Shown one piece after another: positions 47,504-56,749 of a DNA stretch of 64,000 nt. Origin of the DNA: Streptococcus suis (GTDB taxonomy: Bacteria; Bacillota; Bacilli; Lactobacillales; Streptococcaceae). How positions within the stretch are numbered: position 1 is the stretch's first letter; each line of letters opens with the position of its first letter. Made by a program: the position numbers and the translations under genes. The DNA is taken from NCBI RefSeq assembly GCF_017601095.1, contig NZ_JAGFUX010000001.1, positions 186,001-250,000 of the forward strand, read 5' to 3'. The notes under the pieces are model-generated. The model made no database searches. It had not been told where the DNA came from and saw nothing but the letters and a program-made list of their open reading frames with translations.

Positions 47504-47737
47504 TTAGTTACTCAAATTATAATTTTCAATGACATTTCCGACTGCTTTTTCCAATTTTTTATAAAAACTTTCCGTATTTCCGTTTTTTACAACAGCAAAC
47601 TGGTTTTCTTCCAACTCAGCGATCTCACCGATCACCTTTTTTCCGATTGTTAGTTGATAACCAGGAAACATTTGTCCGTTTACTGACACCTTGCTATCCT
47701 CAATTTGGATCTCAATTTTCTTATCTTTTTTTGCCAT
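47504..47737 (-). CDS. DUF2969 family protein
   Basis: A 77-residue small protein of the streptococcal DUF2969 family (KKDKKIEIQIEDSKVSVNG ... VVKNGNTESFYKKLEKAV), function unknown. GGAGG precedes the ATG. In pneumococcus a homologous gene sits just before rpsA, as here. Confidence 0.88.
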   Translation of the reverse strand: MAKKDKKIEIQIEDSKVSVNGQMFPGYQLTIGKKVIGEIAELEENQFAVVKNGNTESFYKKLEKAVGNVIENYNLSN

Positions 47738-47785
47738 AATTCCCTCCTATTTTGTCAAACCACTCCTCCCATTTTACAAAAAAAG

Positions 47786-47813
47786 GCAACAGCTTGCAAG
47801 TCCAAGCTGTTGC
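47786..47813 (-). terminator. Terminator of the polysaccharide sugar-transferase gene
   Basis: An 11-bp perfect stem GCAACAGCTTG / CAAGCTGTTGC with a T run on the minus strand, marking one end of the polysaccharide locus. Confidence 0.8.
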
Positions 47814-47829
47814 GAATGAGAAATTATGT

Positions 47830-49212
47830 TTATTTTAAAATTTGAATATCATTATTCAATTTAGAAGGGGTTGCAACACTTGACTCATCAGATTGTCCTT
47901 GAGAGCTCATCTTGTCGAACACTGTCAATATAGTTTTTAATAAGAGTTTAACATCCAGCAAAAAGTTATATTTCTTTATATACAATAAGTCAAACTTAAG
48001 TTTACTCTCAAAATCGGAAGTATACTTTCCATAAACCTGTGCATAGCCAGTGATACCGGCTCTCACATTGTGGCGCAATGGGTAAAACGGGTTGATCTCT
48101 GTAAACTCTTTAACGAAATTTGGTCTCTCTGGTCGCGGACCGATAATCGACATTTCACCCCTTAATACATTTATCAATTGCGGTATTTCGTCTATCCGTG
48201 TCGTTCGGATAAACTGTCCAACTTTTGTTACCCTACTGTCATTCTTCTGAGCTAAGATAGGGCCTGTCTTAGCTTCTGCATCGGTTACCATTGAACGGAA
48301 TTTTAAAATTGGAAAAACTGTATTTCCAAGTGTCACACGTTCCTGTTGGTAAAAGACTGGACCTTTACTTTCTAACTTGATGGCAATAATAGTTAGCAAC
48401 ATAATTGGAGAAAGCAAAATTAGCAATGTGAATGATACCAATATATCCATAAGACGTTTTACTACCGCTTGTTCTTTAGTCAGATAGTAAGGAGAAACTT
48501 GGATGATACTTTCATCTGAAATATTCAATAATTGAGCATTAATCGAAACGGAATTTTCAATTGTCGAAGTTAGATAAACAATCTTGTCTTTACGAATCAA
48601 ATAGTTATACAACTCTTGGCTAATTGCTGGTTCTAAAACACCAGCAATATAAACTACATCAACCTCTTCAACAACTTTTTTCAAGTTGTTAAAATAATTT
48701 CCAATCACTAAATGTGTAATGCGATGAAGAGTTTCGGATGAATAATCAAAGTTATCTACTGCCTTAAAAACAGCTTTTGGCTTACCTAAAATGAGAACCC
48801 GCCTTGGTCTAATCATATGGATAAAGAAATTGAAAATCCCAAGATGGATGGTAATAGCAACTACTGATGAAAAAATAAAGTAGAAAACAATAAATTTTAA
48901 ATCCATCAAAAATGTTTCAACATAAAGTGTACAAACAATTGAAAGGACAATTGAGAAAATGACTTGTACTATTAAGGTGTTGATGACAATATTCGTTTTT
49001 GTTTGATTATAATAAATATTCGTATCGAATACATTATTTATAAAAATATAGAAGAGTATTAACCAAGGAATTGCAAGCACAAATTCATCCAATTCTTCAG
49101 GCGAAAAACTAAGGCTATGTTCTGGATGGAGTGCTAAATACAAACCAATTAGCATACATACAGCCTCTAGAATAAATATAAGGTTGGACCAGAAGCTATT
49201 TTTTTCGATCAT
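47830..49212 (-). CDS. Initiating sugar transferase (polyprenyl glycosylphosphotransferase)
   Basis: Transfers the first sugar phosphate to undecaprenyl phosphate in the membrane. About 460 residues from ATG 49212: four N-terminal membrane helices, a nucleotide-binding-like middle, then the catalytic domain with FQQERV-like, LKFRSMVTDAEAKTG, DEIPQLINVLRGEMSIIGPRPE and VRAGITGYAQVYG. This ATG is preceded by a run of nine G (49230-49222) nine bases away, which can act as the ribosome site. An alternative start at 49323 would read through the G run as three glycines, but its 37 extra residues look non-protein-like and have no ribosome site at good distance. Confidence 0.9.
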   Translation of the reverse strand: MIEKNSFWSNLIFILEAVCMLIGLYLALHPEHSLSFSPEELDEFVLAIPWLILFYIFINNVFDTNIYYNQTKTNIVINTLIVQVIFSIVLSIVCTLYVETFLMDLKFIVFYFIFSSVVAITIHLGIFNFFIHMIRPRRVLILGKPKAVFKAVDNFDYSSETLHRITHLVIGNYFNNLKKVVEEVDVVYIAGVLEPAISQELYNYLIRKDKIVYLTSTIENSVSINAQLLNISDESIIQVSPYYLTKEQAVVKRLMDILVSFTLLILLSPIMLLTIIAIKLESKGPVFYQQERVTLGNTVFPILKFRSMVTDAEAKTGPILAQKNDSRVTKVGQFIRTTRIDEIPQLINVLRGEMSIIGPRPERPNFVKEFTEINPFYPLRHNVRAGITGYAQVYGKYTSDFESKLKFDLLYIKKYNFLLDVKLLLKTILTVFDKMSSQGQSDESSVATPSKLNNDIQILK

Positions 49213-49221
49213 TGAAAACGT

Positions 49222-49230
49222 CCCCCCCCC
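49222..49230. repeat. Homopolymeric tract of nine G before the sugar-transferase start
   Basis: Nine C on the plus strand (nine G in the transcript) end nine bases before the ATG at 49212. Runs of this length slip during replication. Here length change would alter the ribosome site, or shift frame if the upstream start is used. Confidence 0.85.
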
Positions 49231-49357
49231 ATAATTTCTGTGTAAAGTACTGTTGATATCTTTCTTAAATATTAAGAATTTTTTTCTTGGATTCTGGTGT
49301 TGATTTTTCCTAAAAGTCATCATTTTTCGTATAGTAAATTCCTCTTTGTATCATATT

Positions 49358-50146
49358 TCAATCAAAAGTTTCAAAATTTTTTGCACCTTGTAACATGTAG
49401 CGAATATTTTGAACCATTGATATTTCTGGCAACATCATTTTTCTTTTTCGAATAGCAAATTGAAGTATCAATAGCCAGTACCATCTCTTTGTCATTCGTT
49501 TGTATATGGCTCCTCGTTTCCGACAATTTTCCGGTGTATTGGAACGATCCCAGTGGGATTCTCTGTCTCTCAAACTGGCAATTTTTTCTGGATAACTGTA
49601 GATTTTGAGGCCTTTACCCAATGCATCAAACAACAAAATTGTTTCTTCTCCTGATCCATATTGAGCGCCTATGCCAAATCGTTCATCAAACGATAATCCA
49701 ACCTTTTCAAAACTAGATTTTTTAAAACTAATCTGAACAGAGGATACTCGCATAGCATCTAGATAGGATAGTTTCCCTTTTGAGAGTCGTGGTCTTTTAA
49801 TAGCATGATTCTCAAAATCAACATAAAAAATAATAATATCGGCATCAGGGTATTCTTGATAAGCCCGATTCACAATCTCTTGATAGTTATCGACAAATAC
49901 CAAATCGTCATCTGCAACTTGACAGATAGCTCCGCTGTTCGCATAAGATAATGCTTCATTTCGACTGGCACTCAAGCCAAGCCTACGACTATGAACAATC
50001 GTTGCTTGTTCTCTTTGAAGTACACTTGTCTCATCTCTAGCTGAACGAGATTGGTTGATAACAATCGATTCAACTGTACTTAGATTCATTTCCATCAACA
50101 GTTGGTCGATATTTTCGTGTTCCAGTGTCGCTACAAGTACAACCAT
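49358..50146 (-). CDS. GT2 family glycosyltransferase
   Basis: A 262-residue family 2 glycosyltransferase: N-terminal VVLVATLEHENID sheet, SASRNEAL segment, and the nucleotide-sugar/metal motif QVADDDLVF near residue 75. An E at GSGEETILL could be the catalytic base region. Lies 9 bp after the neighbouring GT2 gene and co-transcribed. Which sugar is added is not readable. Confidence 0.85.
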   Translation of the reverse strand: MVVLVATLEHENIDQLLMEMNLSTVESIVINQSRSARDETSVLQREQATIVHSRRLGLSASRNEALSYANSGAICQVADDDLVFVDNYQEIVNRAYQEYPDADIIIFYVDFENHAIKRPRLSKGKLSYLDAMRVSSVQISFKKSSFEKVGLSFDERFGIGAQYGSGEETILLFDALGKGLKIYSYPEKIASLRDRESHWDRSNTPENCRKRGAIYKRMTKRWYWLLILQFAIRKRKMMLPEISMVQNIRYMLQGAKNFETFD

Positions 50147-50155
50147 GATTTCTCC

Positions 50156-50926
50156 TTAAATTCTTCTTTTTATTGCGTTGTATGCATAGCCACAAAACGG
50201 TAAAATAGTTTCCCAAAAAGATAATCCCTCGACATTTCGAAATAGATTCCAAGTTCTTTTGATAGCTGACAATTTATTAGCTGATAATGAGTCAGAGGTT
50301 CTTCTATACAATGAAAGTACCTCATCGATGCTGTATGCATAGTCTGTCACTTTTAAAATTTTCCACCATGTTGCAGTGTCTTGCCCCCTGCGTACATTCG
50401 GCATTTCAATTTGTTGTTTAGTTAACTGTTCTAAGTCTAGCATGACAGTAGATGTCCAAATAGTATGTTTCCGTAAAGCTTCTTTATAAGATAGTCTACC
50501 TGGTACATGGACAGGAGATTTGATTGGCAAACCATTCTCATCCGCAAACTGATAGGAAGTGAAAGAAAAGGCATAGCTATTTTCTAACATAAAACTCACT
50601 TGTTTGGCCAGCTTATCTGATAACCAGAGATCATCTGCATCAAGAAAACAGATAAAACGACCGTTCGCTTCTGCTACACCAGCATTTCTGGCTACAGCAA
50701 CACCAGAATTTACCTCATTTTGTAGTAGCCTAATACGACTGTCCTTAGCTATTAAAGACCGAACAGTCTCCATAGAGTTATCGCTAGATTGATCATCCAC
50801 TACAATAATTTCAAATACTTGGTAAGTCTGGGCAAGCACTGACTGAATAGTCTCTTGAATAAACTGCTCCGCATTATACATAGGTATGATAACACTTACA
50901 AGTGGCATATCTTTTATATTAGTCAT
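50156..50926 (-). CDS. GT2 family glycosyltransferase
   Basis: A 256-residue family 2 enzyme with PLVSVIIPMYNAEQFI, VDDQSSDNS, ARNAGVAEA and the DXD-type motif FLDADDLW, followed by the GQDTATWW segment of the acceptor side. First gene of the minus-strand run leading to the sugar transferase. An 84-bp gap separates it from a divergent GT2 gene. Confidence 0.9.
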   Translation of the reverse strand: MTNIKDMPLVSVIIPMYNAEQFIQETIQSVLAQTYQVFEIIVVDDQSSDNSMETVRSLIAKDSRIRLLQNEVNSGVAVARNAGVAEANGRFICFLDADDLWLSDKLAKQVSFMLENSYAFSFTSYQFADENGLPIKSPVHVPGRLSYKEALRKHTIWTSTVMLDLEQLTKQQIEMPNVRRGQDTATWWKILKVTDYAYSIDEVLSLYRRTSDSLSANKLSAIKRTWNLFRNVEGLSFWETILPFCGYAYNAIKRRI

Positions 50927-50950
50927 TCTAAATCCTTTTTAGAGTATTAT

Positions 50951-50979
50951 TTGAAAAATAATGAAATGTGTAGTAAGAT
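50951..50979 (+). promoter_or_regulatory. Promoter of the plus-strand GT2-flippase pair
   Basis: TTGAAA (50951-50956), 17-bp spacer, TAAGAT (50974-50979), followed by AGAAGAG and ATG at 51011. The gap between the divergent GT2 genes must hold a promoter for each direction. Confidence 0.45.
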
Positions 50980-51010
50980 AATGTTCGAAGTTAAATAGAA
51001 AGAAGAGAAT

Positions 51011-51913
51011 ATGAATCCGTTAATATCCGTCGTTATCCCAAACTACAATCGTGGCCATATGATTGAGCAGGTCATTGATAGCGTAAATCATCAAACCTAT
51101 TCCCCAGTTGAAATCATCATAGTCGATGATTGTTCAACAGATAACTCCATAAATGTTATCCAGTCTCTACAAGTGAATCAAAACAATATCAAACTCATTG
51201 CTCTAGAAACAAACTGTGGTGCTAATGCCTGTCGTAATATCGGTGTCGAGCATGCCGGAGGTGACTACATAGCTTTTCTCGATTCAGATGACTTCTTTCT
51301 ACCTACAAAACTCGAAAAACAAATGAGGATTCTTCAAAACCAAAAAGATATTGGTTTTGTTGTAACTGGATTTGGAGCTAAAGGAATACATAACCTACCT
51401 GAAGGAACTATCCCCATTCAAGGAACATTGAAACAAAATAACCTTGGAGGTTTTTCTACCTTAATGGTTCGAAAATCTCTCTTTCTCAAAGTTGGTGGGC
51501 TAGATCAGGAACTCCTCAGCTGTCAAGATTGGGACCTCTTTCTAAAATTACTGCAAATTAGCAAGGGCTACAAAATTGAAGAGGACCTTGTTATCTACGA
51601 AGTTCAAACAGATAGTATCTCTAAAAACGCAACTAAGGTTATACAAGGCTATACAATTGTCACAGAGAGAGCAACTGAAATAAACGAAAAACTACAATTA
51701 ATTCCTCCGAAAGAGTTGAAAGCTTTTCAAGAATACTACCTAGCTATGCGCCATTTCAAATTAGAAAATATCAAACAAACTCGCAAACACCTTCATCAAT
51801 CCATTTTAATTAGTCCAAAACCTATTCCAATACTCTATTGGACAGTTTCTCTATTAGGATATTCAGCCTTTAAAACGTTTCTAAAAACCAAATATCTCTT
51901 CAACTTGCGTTAG
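51011..51913 (+). CDS. GT2 family glycosyltransferase
   Basis: A 300-residue family 2 enzyme: PLISVVIPNYNRGHMIEQ, VDDCSTDNS, ACRNIGVEHAGG, the DXD motif FLDSDDFF and the SCQDWDLFLKLL acceptor motif. It shares strand and spacing (97 bp) with the flippase gene downstream. Confidence 0.9.
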   Translation: MNPLISVVIPNYNRGHMIEQVIDSVNHQTYSPVEIIIVDDCSTDNSINVIQSLQVNQNNIKLIALETNCGANACRNIGVEHAGGDYIAFLDSDDFFLPTKLEKQMRILQNQKDIGFVVTGFGAKGIHNLPEGTIPIQGTLKQNNLGGFSTLMVRKSLFLKVGGLDQELLSCQDWDLFLKLLQISKGYKIEEDLVIYEVQTDSISKNATKVIQGYTIVTERATEINEKLQLIPPKELKAFQEYYLAMRHFKLENIKQTRKHLHQSILISPKPIPILYWTVSLLGYSAFKTFLKTKYLFNLR

Positions 51914-52010
51914 AAGATAGGTCAAGTCTCAGTATATTTTTTCCATTTCAATCAATTTATTGTATCAAAATTCCTTAGATATATCAAAGATATTGAAATG
52001 AAATTTCCAC

Positions 52011-53501
52011 TTGAAAGTAAACACCGTGAATACAAAATCTCTTAAACTAAATGGTCTTATTTCCTTGCTAAATAAGGTCATCTCCATCGTTTGTAGTCTT
52101 ATCTTACCTCGACTCTTCATCACTGCCTACGGGTCTGAGGTCAATGGACTTATGTCCAGTATTTCTCAATATTTGACCCTAATTAGTCTCTTAGATTTGG
52201 GGATGGGAGCCGTCATTCAAGCTAGTATGTACAAACCTTTATTAGATAAAGATACGGCACTACTCTCGACTATCTATTATAAATCGCAAGCTTTTTTTAA
52301 CCGAATCGGCTTTGCCCTCTTTATATATATCGGCTGCCTCTGTATTTTCTTACCCACTCAACTCTCTGGAGATTTTTCTCAGAGACAAATTATAGGATTG
52401 ATTTTGGTTTTGTCACTCTCACACTTACTACAATTTTTCCTCGGGATTACCAGTCAAATTATCCTTGGCTCCGACCAAAAGGCATATATCAAGGAAATAT
52501 TACAAGGAACAGCCAATATCCTCAATCTACTTCTTACCCTAGTTTTAATCCAGTCAGGACAGACTGTCCTTATGGTTAAATTTGCCTCAGCTCTAGTTTT
52601 TATCCTTCCTCCAGTTTTTATCAACTATTATGTCCATCATCATTATCGGATTTCCAAAACTCTTCGAGATAGTGCTTACCAAATCCACCAACAATGGTAT
52701 GGCATTGGTCAACACATTGCTTACACCATCCAAGAGAGCACGGATATTGTCATTTTGTCCATGTTTGCCAGCCTATCACAAGTTTCAGTTTATGCCGTTT
52801 ACAATACCGTTTTTCAAGGAATAAAGACATTTTTAAATGCTGCAACAAGTGGACTTCGTCCTTTTTTGGGCCGTGCTCTACACATGGAAGATACAAAGCT
52901 TTTACAAGTTCAATTTCATAAAATGGAATGGCTCTTACACACGGCTTCTACTATTTTTATTAGTAGTACCTTCCAACTGGTCACACCTTTTGTTGTACTG
53001 TACACCCAAAAAATTACCGATGCCAATTATAACCAACCTGCATTCGGCTATCTAATGACACTTGCTATTCTGTTTTATGCCTTACGCTTGCCCTACCGGA
53101 CCCTGGTTTTTTCCAAAGGAGACTTTAAAAATACCCAGTTTGGAACATATTTCGAAGCAATATTAAATCTTGGCCTGTCTCTCGCTCTTGTTTTTGAATG
53201 GCAGATTGTCGGGGTTGCAATTGGAACTGCCACTGCCCTTTTATTCAGCTTGATTTACTACATGTGGTACTCCTATACTCATATTCTAAAAATCGGCCTA
53301 CGATTACTGAATAAACAGTTGCTCGTTGATGCATGTGTATTTCTCTTTTCAAACCTACTTTTATTACCTCAAGTAAATAAAATTCATTCCTTCTTCACTT
53401 GGATTGTCTTTGGATGCATCAGCATTTTCTTGACAACAATTATCAGCTACTTCTTGAATAGAATCATTTTGAACAAGAATCTCCTTCAATTTAAGAAATA
53501 A
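52011..53501 (+). CDS. Wzx-like polysaccharide flippase
   Basis: A protein of up to 496 residues with about 12-14 membrane helices, of the MATE/polysaccharide-transport type (SLLNKVISIVCSLILPRLFITAYG near the start, GMGAVIQASMY). It would flip lipid-linked repeat units to the outer face. No ATG start is available: TTG 52011 or GTG 52026 must be used and neither has a clear ribosome site. The function is inferred from topology and locus. Confidence 0.82.
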   Translation: MKVNTVNTKSLKLNGLISLLNKVISIVCSLILPRLFITAYGSEVNGLMSSISQYLTLISLLDLGMGAVIQASMYKPLLDKDTALLSTIYYKSQAFFNRIGFALFIYIGCLCIFLPTQLSGDFSQRQIIGLILVLSLSHLLQFFLGITSQIILGSDQKAYIKEILQGTANILNLLLTLVLIQSGQTVLMVKFASALVFILPPVFINYYVHHHYRISKTLRDSAYQIHQQWYGIGQHIAYTIQESTDIVILSMFASLSQVSVYAVYNTVFQGIKTFLNAATSGLRPFLGRALHMEDTKLLQVQFHKMEWLLHTASTIFISSTFQLVTPFVVLYTQKITDANYNQPAFGYLMTLAILFYALRLPYRTLVFSKGDFKNTQFGTYFEAILNLGLSLALVFEWQIVGVAIGTATALLFSLIYYMWYSYTHILKIGLRLLNKQLLVDACVFLFSNLLLLPQVNKIHSFFTWIVFGCISIFLTTIISYFLNRIILNKNLLQFKK

Positions 53502-53555
53502 GAAAACTCCATCAGTTATCAAGTAACCTTACTTGAAATTGACGGAGTTTTTTTT
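53502..53555. terminator. Bidirectional terminator between flippase and polymerase genes
   Basis: AAAACTCC(A)TCA and its inverted copy TGACGGAGTTTT frame an internal ATCAAGTAA / TTACTTGA stem; T runs lie on both sides. It closes two convergent genes. Confidence 0.7.
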
Positions 53556-53560
53556 ATGAA

Positions 53561-54745
53561 TCATAAATTGGAATTCCTTGTTTTTTCTTGCTGATATATA
53601 GCAAAGAAAATAGCTAGTAAAATAATAAAACTTTCACCTTCATACATACTACCTGATAAAAAATATTTTAAAAAGAAAGAAGATACAGCGAAGATTATCA
53701 TTTTTTTATTGACAGCATTTGACATGAGGAAGCACTTGCAAAAAATCAAGAAAATAAACAGTAATATGAAACCACCTAGAAACCAACCAAATGCAAGCAA
53801 AGTTTCAAGTATAAAATTATGGACGTATATTTTTTCAGGCATAATGGTTCTATCAAAGAATAGGCCATTAATTTCCCCCCCCATAAGCTTCAAATACGAA
53901 AGTGCAGTGTCAATCATGACAACCCTTCCTGTACTATCTCCTAAATCTCCCTGTTGTAATCGACTAAGGATATAGGAACCCTCAATTTCGATGGATCCCA
54001 ATCGTTGTCTTACGAGAAAGAAGATTCCAGCAAATATTCCAAGGCTAAAAATGAAACGTGAGAATTTCTTTAGGGTAAGATGTCGAATGACCTTATTTTC
54101 TATCAGTTCTAGAAACAAACCCAATACTCCACCCACTGCCAACCAAATTAATGGACCACGCGCTCCATAAATAACACCTTCCAAAAGCATAATAATTGCG
54201 ATTCCAGCCTTGATTAAAGTTGGACGATGGATAAAATTTAAAGTGAACAAAATCCAAATCGGCAGTAAGTTATAGGAATAAGTCATGTAATTGGTCACAT
54301 CATTGAAGACATACTTAACAATGAAAGCAATACAGATGACAAAATAGTTAGTATATTCAATCCACTTACTTGAAAACAGCAAAGAGAAGTCCGTTATTCT
54401 AGATAGAATCAAAACAGAGTAAGGAAGATAGTAAAGGTAGATCATCATCATTACTACCCCAGAAAAAATATCTTTCACAAAGGGATCAGCTGTCAAATAG
54501 AAGATAAAATATAAAAAATAAATGGCGTAGAGTGCAACTACCCTCTTTATTGACACTCCAAAGCGCGCAAATATGACCACTGCAAACATGTAAACAATTG
54601 CATAGCAAATATAAATACTTCTCGCAGCGAGAAATGCAAATCCAGTCTTCTGAAGAAGAAGCGACAATAACATATTAAGAGGAAAAATAACAATTGAAAT
54701 ATAGAAAAAGTAAACACTCCACTTGTTAAACTGTTTATTATCCAT
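53561..54745 (-). CDS. Wzy-like polysaccharide polymerase
   Basis: A 394-residue protein with about ten membrane helices and a large outer loop near residues 260-310, as in Wzy polymerases and O-antigen ligases. No strong sequence signature is expected for this family, so the call rests on topology and locus. AAGGAG lies before the ATG. An 8-G run (plus-strand C at 53875-53882) covers codons 288-290; a one-base slip would cut off the last quarter of the protein. Confidence 0.75.
   Translation of the reverse strand: MDNKQFNKWSVYFFYISIVIFPLNMLLSLLLQKTGFAFLAARSIYICYAIVYMFAVVIFARFGVSIKRVVALYAIYFLYFIFYLTADPFVKDIFSGVVMMMIYLYYLPYSVLILSRITDFSLLFSSKWIEYTNYFVICIAFIVKYVFNDVTNYMTYSYNLLPIWILFTLNFIHRPTLIKAGIAIIMLLEGVIYGARGPLIWLAVGGVLGLFLELIENKVIRHLTLKKFSRFIFSLGIFAGIFFLVRQRLGSIEIEGSYILSRLQQGDLGDSTGRVVMIDTALSYLKLMGGEINGLFFDRTIMPEKIYVHNFILETLLAFGWFLGGFILLFIFLIFCKCFLMSNAVNKKMIIFAVSSFFLKYFLSGSMYEGESFIILLAIFFAIYQQEKTRNSNL
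53875..53882. repeat. Homopolymeric tract of eight G inside the polymerase gene
   Basis: ATG-GGG-GGG-GAA (Met-Gly-Gly-Glu) carries eight G in a row in the coding strand. The gene is in frame in this sequence. Loss or gain of one G causes premature termination. Confidence 0.85.
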
Positions 54746-54986
54746 AAAAAGTCACTTCTCCTTGCATTGTTAGCTGGAAATAATGTGTACAATGGACGAG
54801 TCTAGGGTAGAAATGACTAGGATTCCATAGACTATCCTTTTCCCATTTTCCATTTCTTTTTTTCATAATTCATTCCTTATCACAATCATACTAACACTCC
54901 ATTATAACATTTGAAACAATAAAATAAAAATAATTGGGTCATACTTCTTTTGAATTCATCAGTTTCTCAAAAATTGTAACATTCTA

Positions 54987-54995
54987 TGATATAAT
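54987..54995 (+). promoter_or_regulatory. Extended -10 promoter before the last GT2 gene
   Basis: TGA-TATAAT with no good -35 box, 24 bases before the GTG at 55020. The preceding 270 bp (54746-54986) is AT-rich intergenic sequence in which I see no gene. Confidence 0.5.
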
Positions 54996-55019
54996 GTAAA
55001 AAAAGAAAGGACATCAACT

Positions 55020-55958
55020 GTGCCAAAAGTTTCAATCATCGTCCCAGTTTACAATACAGAAAAATATATTGGTGAATGTATCGAATCCATCTTAAATCAA
55101 AGTTTGTCAGATATCGAGCTTATTTTAGTCAACGATTGCTCGACTGACCAATCTTTATCCATCATGAAAAAATATGAACAAGAAGATTCTCGGGTGCTTG
55201 TAATCAACTCACCAACCAACACTGGCGTTGGTGAAGCACGAAATAAAGGAATAGAGCGAGCATCTGGTCAGTTTATCTCTTTTGTTGACTCAGACGATTT
55301 CCTTCAAAAAGATATGTTTGAGAAACTCTATCAACAAGCCTCCATTGATGAGGCAGATTTAGTTCTTTGTGACACAGGGACCTATTCCTCTGACGGAAAA
55401 GAAAAATCCGTCTGGTACAAGCCGATTTATGGCAAAGCAGAACTAAAGGATATTTTTCATAATACCCAACCAACTGCCCGAATGGTTGCCAAGAAATTAA
55501 TAGATAAAATCAACTTTCGATTTTTACCAGGTATGGGGGAAGGTATTTACTTTGAGTTGATGATTCATGCGGAGAACATCACAACAGTACCAGAAAAACT
55601 GTATATCTATCGTTCGAGAGAAGGATCTCTTAGTACAACACCTGCACCTGAAAACAATCGAAAATCAATGGAAAACAACCGTATCATGGGTGAAAGAAAT
55701 CCAGACTACAAAGACTATTTTCACTTTAAGATGATTGAAGACTTACTTCAAATGATTGCAAATGCAGTCAAAATTGGAGATAAATCAGCTTATCGGTATG
55801 CAAAAAAACACCTAGATTCACTACATTATCTGAGCAATCCATTTGTGAAGACATTCTATAAGGATTCCCTGTCTTTCCACCGCTACTTCATCAAAGTGTA
55901 TATTCTCCCATCAAACTATACAATTGGACGCCTTTTGTCATCTATGCTTTCAAAATAA
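55020..55958 (+). CDS. GT2 family glycosyltransferase
   Basis: A 312-residue family 2 enzyme with PKVSIIVPVYNTEKYI, VNDCSTDQS, ARNKGIERASG, DXD motif FVDSDDFL and a GMGEGIYFELMIH acceptor motif. Start is GTG with AAAGGA upstream. It is transcribed alone, between the polymerase and CpsD-like genes, on the opposite strand to both. Confidence 0.9.
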   Translation: MPKVSIIVPVYNTEKYIGECIESILNQSLSDIELILVNDCSTDQSLSIMKKYEQEDSRVLVINSPTNTGVGEARNKGIERASGQFISFVDSDDFLQKDMFEKLYQQASIDEADLVLCDTGTYSSDGKEKSVWYKPIYGKAELKDIFHNTQPTARMVAKKLIDKINFRFLPGMGEGIYFELMIHAENITTVPEKLYIYRSREGSLSTTPAPENNRKSMENNRIMGERNPDYKDYFHFKMIEDLLQMIANAVKIGDKSAYRYAKKHLDSLHYLSNPFVKTFYKDSLSFHRYFIKVYILPSNYTIGRLLSSMLSK

Positions 55959-55967
55959 AGTCAATAA

Positions 55968-55997
55968 AGGAGCTAACGAATCTAGCTCCTCTTTTTT
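55968..55997 (+). terminator. Terminator after the GT2 gene
   Basis: Stem AGGAGCT / AGCTCCT with a 9-base loop followed by seven T. Confidence 0.8.
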
Positions 55998-56011
55998 TAT
56001 AATGATTGCTT

Positions 56012-56749
56012 TTATTCTGACTGTTCTGTATCAGAACCATAATAGTAATAGTATGAATCCTTTTGTCCAATGGCTACATCATTCATTACATAGCCCAAAA
56101 TATTTGCTTCGACAGTATTCAGATTACGCAAACTCTTCTCCAATTCCGTCTTCAAAACATATTCCTGACGAACCACAAGAATCATTCCGTCTACTTTTCT
56201 CGACATGATTTGTGCATCAGTTACACTGTTTACTGGAGGTAAATCATAAATGATATAATCAAAAAAATCTGCCAACTCAGTCATTAACTGAGTCATTCGT
56301 TCTGACTGTAGTAATTCTGAAGGATTCGGAGGAATTAGTCCGGATGTCAACACATACAAGTCAATATCTGACAAATAATTCAAATGCCGCGTAAACCGAT
56401 CTTCACTATGAATAACTAAGTCTGTTAACCCACGAACATTTTTTAATCTAAAAGTTCGGTGAACTGTTGGTTTTCGTAAGTCTGCATCCACAATTAATAC
56501 CTTTTTACCTGCAGATGCCAGACTGTGTGCCAAATTGGCGGAAACAGTCGATTTTCCTTCCCCTGGAATAGAGGATGTAACACCTATTGACTTCACTTTA
56601 CCGTTTAATTGAGCATATTCCAAATTTGTACGGAGAACGCGAATCTGTTCAGCATTTAAACTGTTTGGTTGAGTTGCAGAATAAAGTGGTGACCCTTGCA
56701 TCTGTTGCTTATGCAAGATCCGCTGTCTTTTCTTTTTCCCAAAAAACAT
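56012..56749 (-). CDS. CpsD/CapB-like tyrosine autokinase
   Basis: A 245-residue BY-kinase that works with the membrane activator encoded upstream to control polymer length and export. Walker A GEGKSTVSANLA, Walker A' VLIVDADLRKP and Walker B YIIYDLPPV are present. The C-terminus carries a run of five tyrosines (KDSYYYYYGSD), the expected autophosphorylation cluster. The start shares one base with the stop of the activator gene (TAATG). Confidence 0.93.
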   Translation of the reverse strand: MFFGKKKRQRILHKQQMQGSPLYSATQPNSLNAEQIRVLRTNLEYAQLNGKVKSIGVTSSIPGEGKSTVSANLAHSLASAGKKVLIVDADLRKPTVHRTFRLKNVRGLTDLVIHSEDRFTRHLNYLSDIDLYVLTSGLIPPNPSELLQSERMTQLMTELADFFDYIIYDLPPVNSVTDAQIMSRKVDGMILVVRQEYVLKTELEKSLRNLNTVEANILGYVMNDVAIGQKDSYYYYYGSDTEQSE

